In this document: positions 20,657-31,070 of the stretch, one piece after another
Position numbering within the stretch: position 1 is the first letter of the stretch
How the letters are laid out: the number at the start of each line of letters is the position of its first letter
Assembly (NCBI RefSeq): GCF_900327275.1
Contig: NZ_LS398548.1
Span: forward strand, 1,488,001-1,552,000
Length of the DNA: 64,000 nucleotides
Direction of reading: 5' to 3'
DNA from: Orientia tsutsugamushi
Lineage (GTDB): Bacteria; Pseudomonadota; Alphaproteobacteria; Rickettsiales; Rickettsiaceae
Made by a program: the position numbers and the translations under genes
Notes under the pieces: generated by a model
What the model saw: the letters and a program-made list of their open reading frames with translations, nothing else
What the model was told of the DNA's origin: nothing
Databases searched by the model: none

Positions 20657-22818
20657 TTAAATTTTCAGAAATAATCCTGGTTGTATATTAGTTTGTATTG
20701 ATTCAATTTTTTCATTAAGTTTTCTTATTTCAGGGCTGATAATATTTCTAACAGCATATAATCCTTGAGTTTTTAATACATTATTGAAGTCATTTTTGAC
20801 TGTGCAGACTACTGCTTCCTTATCCTCCAGAACTTTTTCTGCTTTTTCAGTATTTACGTCATTTTTAACTGCTAGAATGATCTTTTCTTTTGGGCCAGGA
20901 TTATAGTTTTGCAAATTTTCGGCTTCAATTGCACATAAGATTTTTCCTTCAACTCCAGCTTGTTGAATGGTTAACGCTGTTTCAATATCCTTTGTAATGA
21001 TTGTTACAGGTGAGTATTTTGAATTCTGTTGAGCAATTTCAGCAAATGAGCCACTAATTGTACCAACAGATTTTTCAGCTACATCAGCTTTATTACATGT
21101 TTTTGAATTCAGAACTAATATCTTAGCTCCAGTAATTTCGCCTGTTTCATTTTTAACAAAAATAGTGAGTGCAGGCCAGGATTTTTGAGTCTCTTCATCA
21201 AAAACCATATTTGCCCTTAAATTAGAATTGTTAAAGATTTTTGCACTATAAATTCCTGTATGGTTTTCTAAAAATTTGTTTGCTACTATTGCTTCCAGTT
21301 TAGCTTCCTCTTCTTGTTTAAAGTAGTATAGAGATGAAGATTTATTATACAATTCTTTAACATTCGTAATATCATTTTGTTTTGCTATACTATTATTTTC
21401 TGTTTGAGTAAGTTTGGTTGTTTCAACTGCCTTAGTCAGTTTAGTAATTTCAGGTTCTATAATGTCTCTAATTGACTGCTCTCCACAACTTTGCAACAGA
21501 TTATTAAAGTCACCATTTTCTGGTGGTTTGACTATACAAGTTATCGCTCCCTTCATTTCTAACATTTTTGCGGATTTAATTACAGTATCATTAGTTATAG
21601 AATTTTTGCTATCATTATCTGCTGCAATGATGATTTTTTCACCAGGAAATGGTGAATAATTTCTCAAATTCGCAATTCCTGCACTAGCAATGATATTACC
21701 TTTAATGCCTGATTGCTGCAAGCTCAATGCTGTTTCAGCGCCTTCTGCTATAATTGTTATATTAGGGTCATTCGCATTTCGCTTTGCGATTGTTATGAAC
21801 GATCCGCTGATTTTACCAAAAGATCTTCTGTTAATTGAAATATTCGCCTTATCTCCTGCCAAATTTAGATATACGGCCTGTACTCCGGTAATTTCTCCTT
21901 TTGCATTTCTTGCAAATGCTGTCAATGCTGGATAATTTTTTCTCGTTTGAGTATCAAATAGTATACTTGCTTTTAAGTCTGAACTTGCAGTGCTTTTGTC
22001 AAAAGTAATACCACGATTTTCAAGATACTTTTTTACTATTTCAACTTCTGCGCATTGATAGAGTCTGTCTTAGCTGTGCTAAGCTGCTCTATTAGGTTAG
22101 CAACATTTTTTGTAGCTTGCACATTGTAGTACAGCCGTACTTGCTCTGCATTCCCTATCATGCTTATGTTAGAACTTTCTATGCCTACACCATCATTATG
22201 AAGAACATATATATCTTTTTTGACAGCTGTTTGTGGGTTACAAACTGTTGTAGCATATCCATGTTTAAAGCTTATTTTATTCAAATCAAAGCTTACCTCG
22301 TTTCCTGTATCTGTCTTAGCTACAAACTTATTTTCATCAATTGATACTAGAGTTGCAAATTCACTGTTTTGTATTTGTAAATCCTTATCGTTTGTTTGAA
22401 ATACAATTCGGTCTCCAGCCATGTAGTTAGCATATTTTTTTGATTCGGCTCCTGAAATTAAAATGCTGTATTCTGGACCTTTCAGAGCACCATTTTCCTT
22501 CATGTAGTTTCTGATGTTTTGATTAATATTTTCAGCTTCTTTATGGTCAGCAATTATCAAACGATCCTGCAGCTCAAATTTACTATTCTTCCAATCATTG
22601 ATTAATTGGTTTATTGATTCTTTCAGAGTGTTATCAGCTCTCAAGCTATTATTATCACTAAGTAGCACTATACCATCAGCAATATCACCATTTATCAACT
22701 TTATAGCTACGTTGTGGTTCAAGCTGTTAGCCTTAGGATTTTCTATATCTGTTTTTGAATTATGAATGTTATTGAAATTATTTGAATCATTGATTTTGTC
22801 AGTCATATAAAACCTCAC
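20657..22818 (-). pseudogene. Second TraA-like C-terminal protein with tandem Toprim-like domains, frameshifted
   Basis: The first frame (22818-22036, ATG near 22806 after AAGGTGAG) resembles the helicase C-terminal part of the neighbouring traA (YMAGDRIVFQ, LQIQNSEFATL), but its final motif lacks the MTRH that traA shows. The second frame (about 22036-20657) has two repeated Toprim-like units: AEGAETALSLQQSG with AADND and GDFNNLL, and ITKDIETALTIQQAG with AVKNDV and DFNNVL. The frames differ in phase near 22030. It appears to be a diverged duplicate of the traA 3' half with its own start, now broken. Confidence 0.65.
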
Positions 22819-23072
22819 CTTCGCATCACTAAATTGTTTTGCGGTATAAATATTTGCTATTTTTACCGTTTGAATTATAATTTTATTGCTAGGTGATTAT
22901 TGGAATAGTTTTCCTGTTAAATGTAGAGCTTGCAAAAGTTCAAACGCTTTCAGTATTCTCTTAGCGGGGCATAATGCGAATTACAAACATCACTGTGAGC
23001 TGTTTATGTATAGCTCATTTTGTAATTTGCTCTGTGAATGAATAGCTTACATTCAATTTCAAATCTTCAGCA

Positions 23073-25922
23073 CTACCGTCTAATTCTAATTTTTGGAGCT
23101 ATATCAGCTTTTACAATTTGTTCAGGCTCTGTTTTTACGTTCTGAGTATTAATTAACTTCATGATTTCAGGTATCATAAGCTCCTTAACAGCTGTGGCTC
23201 CTTTATTTTTTAGCATTTCGTTAAAATCTTCACCTTCTGAAGGAACTACGATGCTAGTGATTGCTCCTTTGCTTTTTAATGCTTTTGCAGCCTCGTTTAT
23301 AGTACTTGCATACTCTTTATTCTGTTTATAATTATTTGCAGCTATAAGAATCTTTTCTCCTTGAAATGGTTGATAGTACTTCAAATTATTTACATTTGAG
23401 CTATATACCATTCTGCTATCAATGCCAGCCTTCTGAAAACTTGATATCGTTTTTCCTTCTGCTGACAGAATGGTTACATCATAATCATATTGTCTTTGTT
23501 CTTTGATTTGCATAAACAATGGAGTAGAAATATCTTTGGTGGTGCATTGCTTTATGCTATTCTCTTGCTGGACTTTTTCTACTTTAGCTTCTTGCTCTGG
23601 TTTAGCGGTAAAATGATAATATTCTTTATTCACATGAGATCTATCATTGATATCATTGATTATAGACTTAAACCAGTTTTCAACTTTACTAAAAACTTTA
23701 CTAAAAACAGTTGTCTTTGTCCGTTCTTTCTCCAAATCATGAGCAGTTTTCAGAGTTATGCTAGCTGATTTCTCATTTGGTCTGCTGAGCTGATTTATTA
23801 AGCTGTTAATGGTTTTAGTTGCTTCCTTATTGCAATATAACTTTAAGTTCTCTATATGCCTTGTCATAGCTACGTATGAGCTGCTTATATTACTTACTCC
23901 ATTATGCAAAACGTATACATCTTTTATAGAAGCTCCCTGGACCTTATAAACAGTACTTGCATAGCCATGTTTAAATTGTATTTCACTAGGATCAAAACTC
24001 ACTTCTTTTCCTGTGTCTGTCTTAGCTATAAATTTATTTTTACTAACCGAAGTTAAAGTTGCAAATTCACTATTTTGTATTTGTAAATCCTTATAGCTTT
24101 TTTGAAATACTATTCTATCTCCTGCCATATATGACTTTTTCCTTCCATCAATAGAACGCTCATATTCTGTGCCTTTTAGCGTACCATTTGCTTTTAACAA
24201 AGACCTAATACTTGAATTAAGAATGTCGACATCTTTATTACGTACTGTAATTACCAATTTTTCATGTAGCTTAAATTTGCTTAGACTCCAGTTGTATATT
24301 AACTTACTCATTGAGTCCTGCAACGTATTATCAAACCTAACGCAGTTATTTGCCTCAGTAAGGTTATACCGCTTAAAATATTACTCTCAGCAAACTCCAT
24401 TGCTGCTTCTCTGCTCCAGTTTTTACTTTGTCTTCGAATATTTACTAAAACATGTGAACCAAAAATATTACTCAGAATCTCAAACATTCCACCTCTTTCT
24501 ATTGAAGCTAACTGCTTTTCATCTCCAGCAAGTATCAGTTGACAATTATTGTTTCTAACTACTCTAAACAGCTCTGCATAAGCTTTAGTACCTACCATTC
24601 CAGCTTCATCTACTACTATTAAGCTGTCTTGCATAAAAATTTTTTTTCGATTATATAAAAATCCTTTTACTGTATAGACCTATGTATAACCTTTGCTCTT
24701 CAGCTCTGATACTGCCTTATGAGTGGGAGCAAGGCCAATAACTTTTTGTCTACGATTTGTTGCAAGCTCATACGTTTTTGCTAAAACATAAGATTTTCCT
24801 ATACCAGCTCTTCCTCTCAAGACTCTAACTCCACTAGTGCTAAGCAAAATATGCCTTAGAGCTTGTTTCTGTTCTTCACTAACATTTGCTAGACCTTCGA
24901 TATCACTTTTAAGATTGTAAATATCGTTGTAATAAACCTGATTATTGATTTTATTAGCTATTCTGATTATTCTCGTCTCCTCATTTCGAACCTCAATTGT
25001 CGTAAAATATTTGCTACTTTCACCATCATCATGGTATAACTCTAGTATTCTATTTGAACTAAGCACTTGCTGAACTAACTGTTCTCTTGCTGTTAGATCT
25101 GGTATATCTTTTACTGCTTTTTCAACATCCTGCTTAGTAAAAATAGATTTGTAATGTGTTATAGAATCTGTTATTACGTCAGCATCATTAATAATCTTCA
25201 AATGAGCCTCTTTACGTAACTCATTTTCATTTAATACTTCATTAATTAAATTCCTAATTTCAATATATTTAATATTCCCAATATGCTTTCCCGGCACTTC
25301 GCTTATCTCGTCAACTCTATATGGTAAGCCTAATTTAGCGAAATATGCATTAATTATTTCTTTTACTCTTTCATGAATCATCTCGGGATCTTTAATAACA
25401 ACCTTTTTGCCATTAACTGTTATGATTTTTGGGTTTAAATCTACTGCTATATCTCCTAAACCAGTTCCATCTTCTCTAAATCTTCTCATAGTAAGCAATA
25501 TATGTACATGCCAGTTTTTATCTCCTGTTTGAGGCTTATGAATGTCTATCTGTACTCCAATACCTTTTTGCACCCATTCCATTTCATCAACTATTTGATG
25601 AGTTAGTTCTATTCTATGCTCTAAATTTAGCTCCTTCTCGTCTGGCAATGCTATTACTATATCCTTCAACAACTGGCTGTTGTCTTTTTTTGCTGTTCGT
25701 TCCACCTCATTCATTAATGTTTGAATATTCTTGAATTTTTGATTTACATAATCCGGTATCAGCACTGTATGATATACGTTATCTTTCTTACGAGAGAAGT
25801 TATACCTTATACCTGTCTGCTTATTTTTAACAATAGTTCTTGCATTATATGCTGCCTTACGACAACTATCACCTCCTGCACTTCTACGTAAAAAATTCAA
25901 TCCTTGCAAACTGTATAGCCAT
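23073..25922 (-). pseudogene. traA: Ti-type TraA relaxase/helicase, multiply broken
   Basis: TraA nicks and unwinds DNA for transfer. The natural start is the ATG at 25922 (MAIQFARIEF), but the A6 run at 25890-25895 (T6 on the coding strand) shifts the frame; five would join it to LRRSAGGDSCRKAAYNAR. The relaxase domain has the histidine pair NWHVHILLT. The helicase Walker A is GRAGIGKS. A TAG at 24680-24682 stops the frame after ELKSKGYT, the same phase then reopens with Walker B VVDEAGMVG, and a frameshift follows at about 24320. The last frame (24323-23073) ends with a Toprim-like domain. Orientation is divergent from traD(Ti), as usual for RAGEs. Confidence 0.9.
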
Positions 25923-26226
25923 CTCAATACCAATTCTCACCTGAGTTTTAAGTTAGCATGGTTTTTTTGATTTTGCTAGCATAAACTTCTTTTTTTTTAA
26001 CATTCAATCGGTTAATGAGTACTCATTTTTTAGCAGTAAACTTTCAAGTTTACGTATTGCGTAAGCTTATTCTTTAATGAAGCTTCTAACCTGAATTCAA
26101 GTTTTTTTGACTATAATTATTTGATGTTGGTTTGGTAGGTACGGTTTTTTTCTTTACTGAGATTTTATTTTGATATATTCTTGCCTGATTTTTTTATCTT
26201 TTTGAATTACTAACACAGCAAATCTT

Positions 26227-26439
26227 ATGCAGCAAAAAATTACTCTTCAACAAAAAAAGGCTAAGCTAATCATGGATGAGGTTAACCTCAAAATTAAAGA
26301 ACGTAAAATGCGTACTCGACGTCTTATCGAAATGGGTGGATTAGTTGCTAAAGCTAAGCTTGATCACTTACCAACAAATACTTTATTGAGGTCTTTTGTG
26401 TCTTTAAAAAATACTCTAGTGCAGCATTCAGTTTATTAA
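26227..26439 (+). pseudogene. traD: Ti-type TraD, truncated copy
   Basis: The same gene as 29283-29738, cut short. The upstream ~130 bp and first ~55 codons are nearly identical to the complete copy (26096-26388 against 29155-29452), but the true start ATG GCA has become ACA GCA at 26218 and only an internal ATG remains. After 26388 the sequence changes and an IS982 fragment follows. In the complete gene this small basic protein helps the TraA relaxase. Confidence 0.85.
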
Positions 26440-26594
26440 ATAAATGTTCATTAATTGAGTCTGTCTTTAATGTACTAAAAAAGTATATGCATTTAGAGCA
26501 TACTAGACATCGTTCTTCTCTTAATTTCTTTGCTTCTCTTGCTAGTTATTCTACCTCCAAACTTATAATTCCTATCTTATTTTTCCTTCTTTAA
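26440..26594 (+). pseudogene. IS982-type transposase, C-terminal fragment
   Basis: The frame reads LIESVFNVLKKYMHLEHTRHRS and continues to a stop at 26592-26594. This is the C-terminal IESVF...HTRHRS signature of IS982 transposases. The related but worse-preserved fragment at 53917-54296 covers the part before and around it. It truncates the traD copy to its left. Confidence 0.75.
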
Positions 26595-26657
26595 TTAAAA
26601 GTTAAAATTGCTAAAGAAATAAATTCAATGAAAGAAATGAGTAAGCAAAATATATAA

Positions 26658-28604
26658 CTAAAAATTGACTTGTATATTTATTGATCCTATATAAAAATTA
26701 TACTCTTTTGCTAAGTAAGAGTTGTATGACATTCCTAATCCAATTTGATCATGCCAAATAGTTACTGCCATACCTAATTGATAAAATAATTTATGCATTT
26801 CAACTGGAGTAAAATTAACATTACAATAGTCTCGTGAATTGCTATATTTTAGCATTATATTACTACTGGCAGTGTACAAATTCATATGAATGAAGGCATG
26901 AATTTTAGGTATTATCAACATATTTGTATCAATATTATTGATACGGCATTCTATTGTGGATCCTAGTCTTCCATCCAGTATATAATGCTTTATACTACCT
27001 ACAGTAGTGCCGTCAAATAATTCATGACTAAAATTTTCAAGTGTATTATATCTAATTCCAACTATTGGTGATAAAATCAACTTCTGATAATGATTAACTA
27101 AATATAAATTATACTCAAGCATTAAATCACAGTAGTAACCTTTGCCGCTAATTTTATTGAAATGTTGATCAGGTAAATATTGAGTTTTTCCGCCATACTT
27201 AGTAAAGCCTATTATTCCTTGCGTAAATACATTTTGTTTAAGATAATATCTATCATATAAAGATATTGAATACGCGCTATAATCAGTGTTGTTTAATATT
27301 TTCTTAGAATCTTGAATATTAAGATTTGAATATAATCCTGTAACCCCAATAATAGTTTTGTCATTTAAATATTTATTTGCTGCAATACATATACCATTAA
27401 TGGCTATCTTATGCTTCTGGATTTTTTTATGTTTTTTTGGATTAATACTAGCAATGAAAAATTCGCTCTGAATATTCCAAACATTGTTACTGTAGATATT
27501 TGATCCAGAACTTATCATTTTTGATGACTGTTTAGCTATTATGCAAGATAGGCTTGAGGTTATAATATCTACAGCAGCACTAGTAGCAGTATTAATCGCA
27601 ATAGTTGTTATAGTATCATGAGATGTTATAGATTCATTCAGTACTTGTTGTTTCTTTTTAATACTTGCTACTAGTTGAGTATTTTCTATATGGTCTTGAA
27701 TATCTATTTGCTGATTGCAATTATCTATCTGTTGATTGATATTCAACGGCTTTTTTTTAGTTGCATAAACTATTTCTCGATTTAGAGCAGCTTGTTGCTG
27801 ATTCAGCTGGTGTATTTGCTGCATAAGTGGTTGTATTTTTCGATCAAAAAAATCATTAATCTGCTGTATTTCTTGTTGATTTAGCGGTAGAATGCTGTTT
27901 TGTATTTGTAGTAGATTATTATTAATTTGATGTATTTGCAATTGTATGTTCAATAGCATACCATTTAGCTTTTGTATACGCTTATTAATATCTATTACTG
28001 ATAGTGAAATGGGCATCTGCTTTAGACTGAAATTTTCCTGATCTAATTTTAGTAAAGCGTTATTAAGCATCTGTATTTTCTGTTCAATATTAAGCTTCTG
28101 TATTTGTTGTAGTACATGTTGTATCCGCTTATTTAGTGGCTGTATATATTGCAGTTCTCGATTTAGTGACAGTATTTTCAGTATATCATTATTAAGATCC
28201 ATTAGATCTATCATACAGTCCAGTTTATCTAACCGTATGTTAGATGCATAAGTAAGTATTAGTGTATTCTGACTTAGTTGCTGTGGATTGCTTATATTAA
28301 GCAGTTGTGGTTGTAGCAGATTAGTATTGAGTAAAGGTAACAGTTTTTGATGTGGTAGTTGTAGTACAAACAGATGCAGTCGCTGTATTTTTTGTATGTC
28401 CAGATCAAGCTGTAGTACTTGCTGAGTTAGTTGATTATTATATTGGTTTAGGCTAGCTATCTTATTATTATGCTGAGTTACTTCCTTAAGCTCTGAGTCT
28501 ATGCCTAACACACTCTGAATTGCTAAAATAAAAGACCATATAAAAAGAATTGATAATTTTTTAATAAAAGTTGTTGGCTTATTAATTTTTTCCATATTTA
28601 ACAA
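26658..28604 (-). CDS. Autotransporter with long Gln/Leu-rich coiled-coil passenger
   Basis: A 648-residue intact protein. A signal peptide spans about residues 1-35 (a hydrophobic run before VLGID). Residues 40-330 are heptad-like and full of Gln, Leu, Ile and Asn (repeated IQKLN and IHQIN units), predicting an extended coiled coil. From about 390 to the C-terminal Phe lies an autotransporter beta-barrel with alternating Tyr/Gly strands (QNVFTQGIIGFTKYGGKTQY). The barrel resembles that of 44523-46076. The plan matches Orientia Sca-type surface proteins; which Sca, if any, cannot be told. It would display the coiled coil on the cell surface, plausibly as an adhesin. Confidence 0.8.
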   Translation of the reverse strand: MLNMEKINKPTTFIKKLSILFIWSFILAIQSVLGIDSELKEVTQHNNKIASLNQYNNQLTQQVLQLDLDIQKIQRLHLFVLQLPHQKLLPLLNTNLLQPQLLNISNPQQLSQNTLILTYASNIRLDKLDCMIDLMDLNNDILKILSLNRELQYIQPLNKRIQHVLQQIQKLNIEQKIQMLNNALLKLDQENFSLKQMPISLSVIDINKRIQKLNGMLLNIQLQIHQINNNLLQIQNSILPLNQQEIQQINDFFDRKIQPLMQQIHQLNQQQAALNREIVYATKKKPLNINQQIDNCNQQIDIQDHIENTQLVASIKKKQQVLNESITSHDTITTIAINTATSAAVDIITSSLSCIIAKQSSKMISSGSNIYSNNVWNIQSEFFIASINPKKHKKIQKHKIAINGICIAANKYLNDKTIIGVTGLYSNLNIQDSKKILNNTDYSAYSISLYDRYYLKQNVFTQGIIGFTKYGGKTQYLPDQHFNKISGKGYYCDLMLEYNLYLVNHYQKLILSPIVGIRYNTLENFSHELFDGTTVGSIKHYILDGRLGSTIECRINNIDTNMLIIPKIHAFIHMNLYTASSNIMLKYSNSRDYCNVNFTPVEMHKLFYQLGMAVTIWHDQIGLGMSYNSYLAKEYNFYIGSINIQVNF

Positions 28605-28933
28605 TTTAATCTATCAAAGCTAAATAATGTTTGAAAAAGTATATGTATAAGATAACAGATATTAAAACTTTTAAAATTTTTATTAAAATTAACAAAGAAG
28701 AAAGTAATATAGAATCTGCTATGAACACTACTTACAAGGATATATTCTAGTCAAAACTAGAGTTTGATATAATTAAGTATGCCAAATTGTAGGAATAGAA
28801 AATGGTAGAACTTTGTATTCTACTGCTATTAATACATTAAGCATAACTAGCTACAAATCTTAACTAATTCAAATTAAAATCACTTGATCTTCAAAAAGCA
28901 TATCCTAGTTATCTATGTAATTTAATCTTATAT

Positions 28934-29147
28934 ACGCCAGATTAGGATAAGAAAAAGTATGGAAAGCATAATGTAAAAGGTCTACAAGAGATATAGTATT
29001 ATGAACTAAATACTTAAATATAAGCAATAAATAAACCGTTATTAATTGAAATTATATTTAAATATATTGCACAATTATAATTGTACATTATCTCTTGTAG
29101 ACCTTTTTTCATTATGTTTGTCATACTTTTCCTTATCCTAATCTGGA
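28934..29147. mobile_element. ~210-bp foldback element (MITE-like)
   Basis: About 60 bp at the left (CCAGATTAGGATAAGAAAAA onward, including GGTCTACAAGAGATA) recur as an inverted copy at the right (ending in CCTTATCCTAATCTGG), around an AT-rich 90-bp centre. The ends match the IS982-type ends at 53660-53680 and near 54285, so it may be moved by an IS982 transposase. No coding frame. Confidence 0.7.
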
Positions 29148-29282
29148 GTTTCTAACTTTGGATTCACGTTTTTTTGACTATAATTATTTGATGTTGGTTT
29201 GGTAGGCGCGGTTTTTTTTCTTTACTGGAATTGTATTTTGATATATTCTTGCCTGATTTTTTTATCTTTCTGAATTACTAAC

Positions 29283-29738
29283 ATGGCAAATCTTATGCAG
29301 CAAAAAATTACTCTTCAGCAAAAAAAGGCTAGGCTAATCATGGATGAGGTTAACCTTAAAATTAAAGAACGTAAAATGCGTACTCGACGTCTTATCGAAA
29401 TGGGTGGATTAGTTGCTAAAGCTAAGCTTGATCACTTACCAACAAATACTTTATTTGGTGCAATTGTTTCACTAAAAGAAACTTTAACACAACATCCAAA
29501 TGTTCAGAATCATTGGACTACAATCGGTAAAGATATTTTTGATAAAGAACAGCAAAATAAAGCTGCTGTGATTTTAAAATTTGCTTCTGAACCAGACGAA
29601 GACACTAAGCGCCACATTCGCCTTCATGGCTTAAAATGGAACAGTTTTCGTCAAGAATGGTGCGGCCATGTTAAGGACATTGAGTCCTTAAAGAATGGCC
29701 TTCTCAATGTTCAGTATAGTATAGAATTGGTATCCTGA
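29283..29738 (+). CDS. traD: Ti-type conjugal transfer protein TraD
   Basis: The small TraD of Ti-type systems, an accessory of the TraA relaxase and unrelated to the F-type coupling protein. The 151-residue intact product starts MANLMQQKITLQQKKARLIM, has a basic helical N-terminal domain (RKMRTRRLIEMGGLVAKA) and a C-terminal part with HIRLHGLKWNSFRQEW. It is a complete copy of the gene truncated at 26227, with the same upstream sequence. Its relaxase partner gene is not adjacent: what lies to the left is an autotransporter, so the operon was separated by rearrangement. Confidence 0.85.
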   Translation: MANLMQQKITLQQKKARLIMDEVNLKIKERKMRTRRLIEMGGLVAKAKLDHLPTNTLFGAIVSLKETLTQHPNVQNHWTTIGKDIFDKEQQNKAAVILKFASEPDEDTKRHIRLHGLKWNSFRQEWCGHVKDIESLKNGLLNVQYSIELVS

Positions 29739-29831
29739 ATTGAAAATATTTAAGCAACAAAAAAGTTATTGCAAATTAGCTAGTATAATTTATAAACTTA
29801 TAATATAAACTTACTTAACAATAGGGTGATT

Positions 29832-30368
29832 ATGTATAGAAACAATTTGTACCAGGGTTTAGCTAGCAATCTTATATCCACAGACATAGTACAGTTAGCT
29901 ACTAATTTTATATTCAAAAAAGAAGGTAATAATACTTTAATCTTGATTGGGTGGAATAATAGCCAATACAATGATATTATTCAAAAAGCCCAAAGTAATT
30001 GTAACAGAGAAAAAGAAGCTGTTAGTTATATTTCTTCAAGTATAAAACAGTATGCAGTAGTTGAGCACTATGAATATGCTAAAAAAACATATAATATATT
30101 ATATGCAGTAGAAGAGCTTAATCATAACCAGCTCATACCTATAGTAGTAAAATATGATAATGAATCTATTCTAAATAGTAGTAAAAAGTCATTAACTGAT
30201 AAAGAATTAACTATTGTATGTAATGATTTGAGTGAGAGACCAGCAGAATTAAATACATTTACTGACGACGACAGAATTGCTTATTATGAAGATAATCTTC
30301 GTATTTATACACCTGATCAATTTAAAGATTGTTGTATGGGGGACATATCAAATTGTACATCCGAATGA
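29832..30368 (+). CDS. Unknown RAGE cargo protein, 178 residues
   Basis: Not recognised. The ATG at 29832 follows AGGGTG; a GTG six bases earlier is in frame but less likely. The protein is soluble, without signal or membrane segment, with a mixed alpha/beta look (NTLILIGW, LIPIVVKYD). It sits between traD(Ti) and the alarmone hydrolase gene, facing the latter tail to tail with a 26-bp gap. Intact, so probably expressed. Confidence 0.6.
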   Translation: MYRNNLYQGLASNLISTDIVQLATNFIFKKEGNNTLILIGWNNSQYNDIIQKAQSNCNREKEAVSYISSSIKQYAVVEHYEYAKKTYNILYAVEELNHNQLIPIVVKYDNESILNSSKKSLTDKELTIVCNDLSERPAELNTFTDDDRIAYYEDNLRIYTPDQFKDCCMGDISNCTSE

Positions 30369-30394
30369 TAATATTTTACTAGTTAAACCATATA

Positions 30395-30970
30395 CTAGCT
30401 AGCATTAAGTTTGCAATATTCACTTAAGAGTTCTCCAATCTTTGGTAGATTAAGGTACTTAGCAAGAGGTATAAATTCTTGCTGCGTTTCTAGTATGATT
30501 TCTTGTCTTTTTTCATAAGGTTTTATTGATACAGTCTGAATATTATGGAATCGGTCGAAAAGCTTAATTAATAATAGTTCTGTTTTATTTTGTCTATAAA
30601 ATGTTTGAATCATTTCTCTAGAACTGATTTTTTTATTATCCTTAATCCTGGTGAGATCTGAAACCTGTTCTGCAATATTATGACCAAATTCTTGACCTAT
30701 TTTTTCTTTGGTTAGTGTTGTGTCTTCGATGGTATCATGTAGTATTGCTGTAATAATCGTATCTGTTTCAAAGCTGTAGTCTGATACCATATAAGCTACT
30801 TCTAATGGATGTGTGTAGTATAGTTCTCCTGTATCTCTCTTTTGCTGACCATGATATTTTTGGGCATAAAATATTGCTTTTTCAACTTTATCAAGATCAA
30901 TTTCAGTATTAAATCTTACGTTGGTTTCAAACAGCTTATTTAGTAAGCTCTCGCTATAAAAGTCTATCAT
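30395..30970 (-). CDS. Hydrolase-only SpoT-like (small alarmone hydrolase) protein
   Basis: A 191-residue HD-domain protein corresponding to the (p)ppGpp hydrolase part of SpoT, without synthetase, TGS or ACT domains. Key residues are all present: His54 (YYTHP), His78-Asp79 with Glu82-Asp83 (HDTIED), Asp139 and Asn143 (LFDRFHN). It would be expected to break down (p)ppGpp with Mn2+, acting against the stringent response. Such short spoT genes are typical RAGE cargo. An intact paralog is at 58414-58989, a fused stub at 35189 and a relic at 52745-53065. Confidence 0.85.
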   Translation of the reverse strand: MIDFYSESLLNKLFETNVRFNTEIDLDKVEKAIFYAQKYHGQQKRDTGELYYTHPLEVAYMVSDYSFETDTIITAILHDTIEDTTLTKEKIGQEFGHNIAEQVSDLTRIKDNKKISSREMIQTFYRQNKTELLLIKLFDRFHNIQTVSIKPYEKRQEIILETQQEFIPLAKYLNLPKIGELLSEYCKLNAS

Positions 30971-31070
30971 TTTTCATCTCTAAATAATCTTTAATAAATT
31001 ATACAATAAATTAAACTTTTTATGTACTCCAATCTCAGATAAAAACTGGAAAAGAAGCGAATTAATTTGA

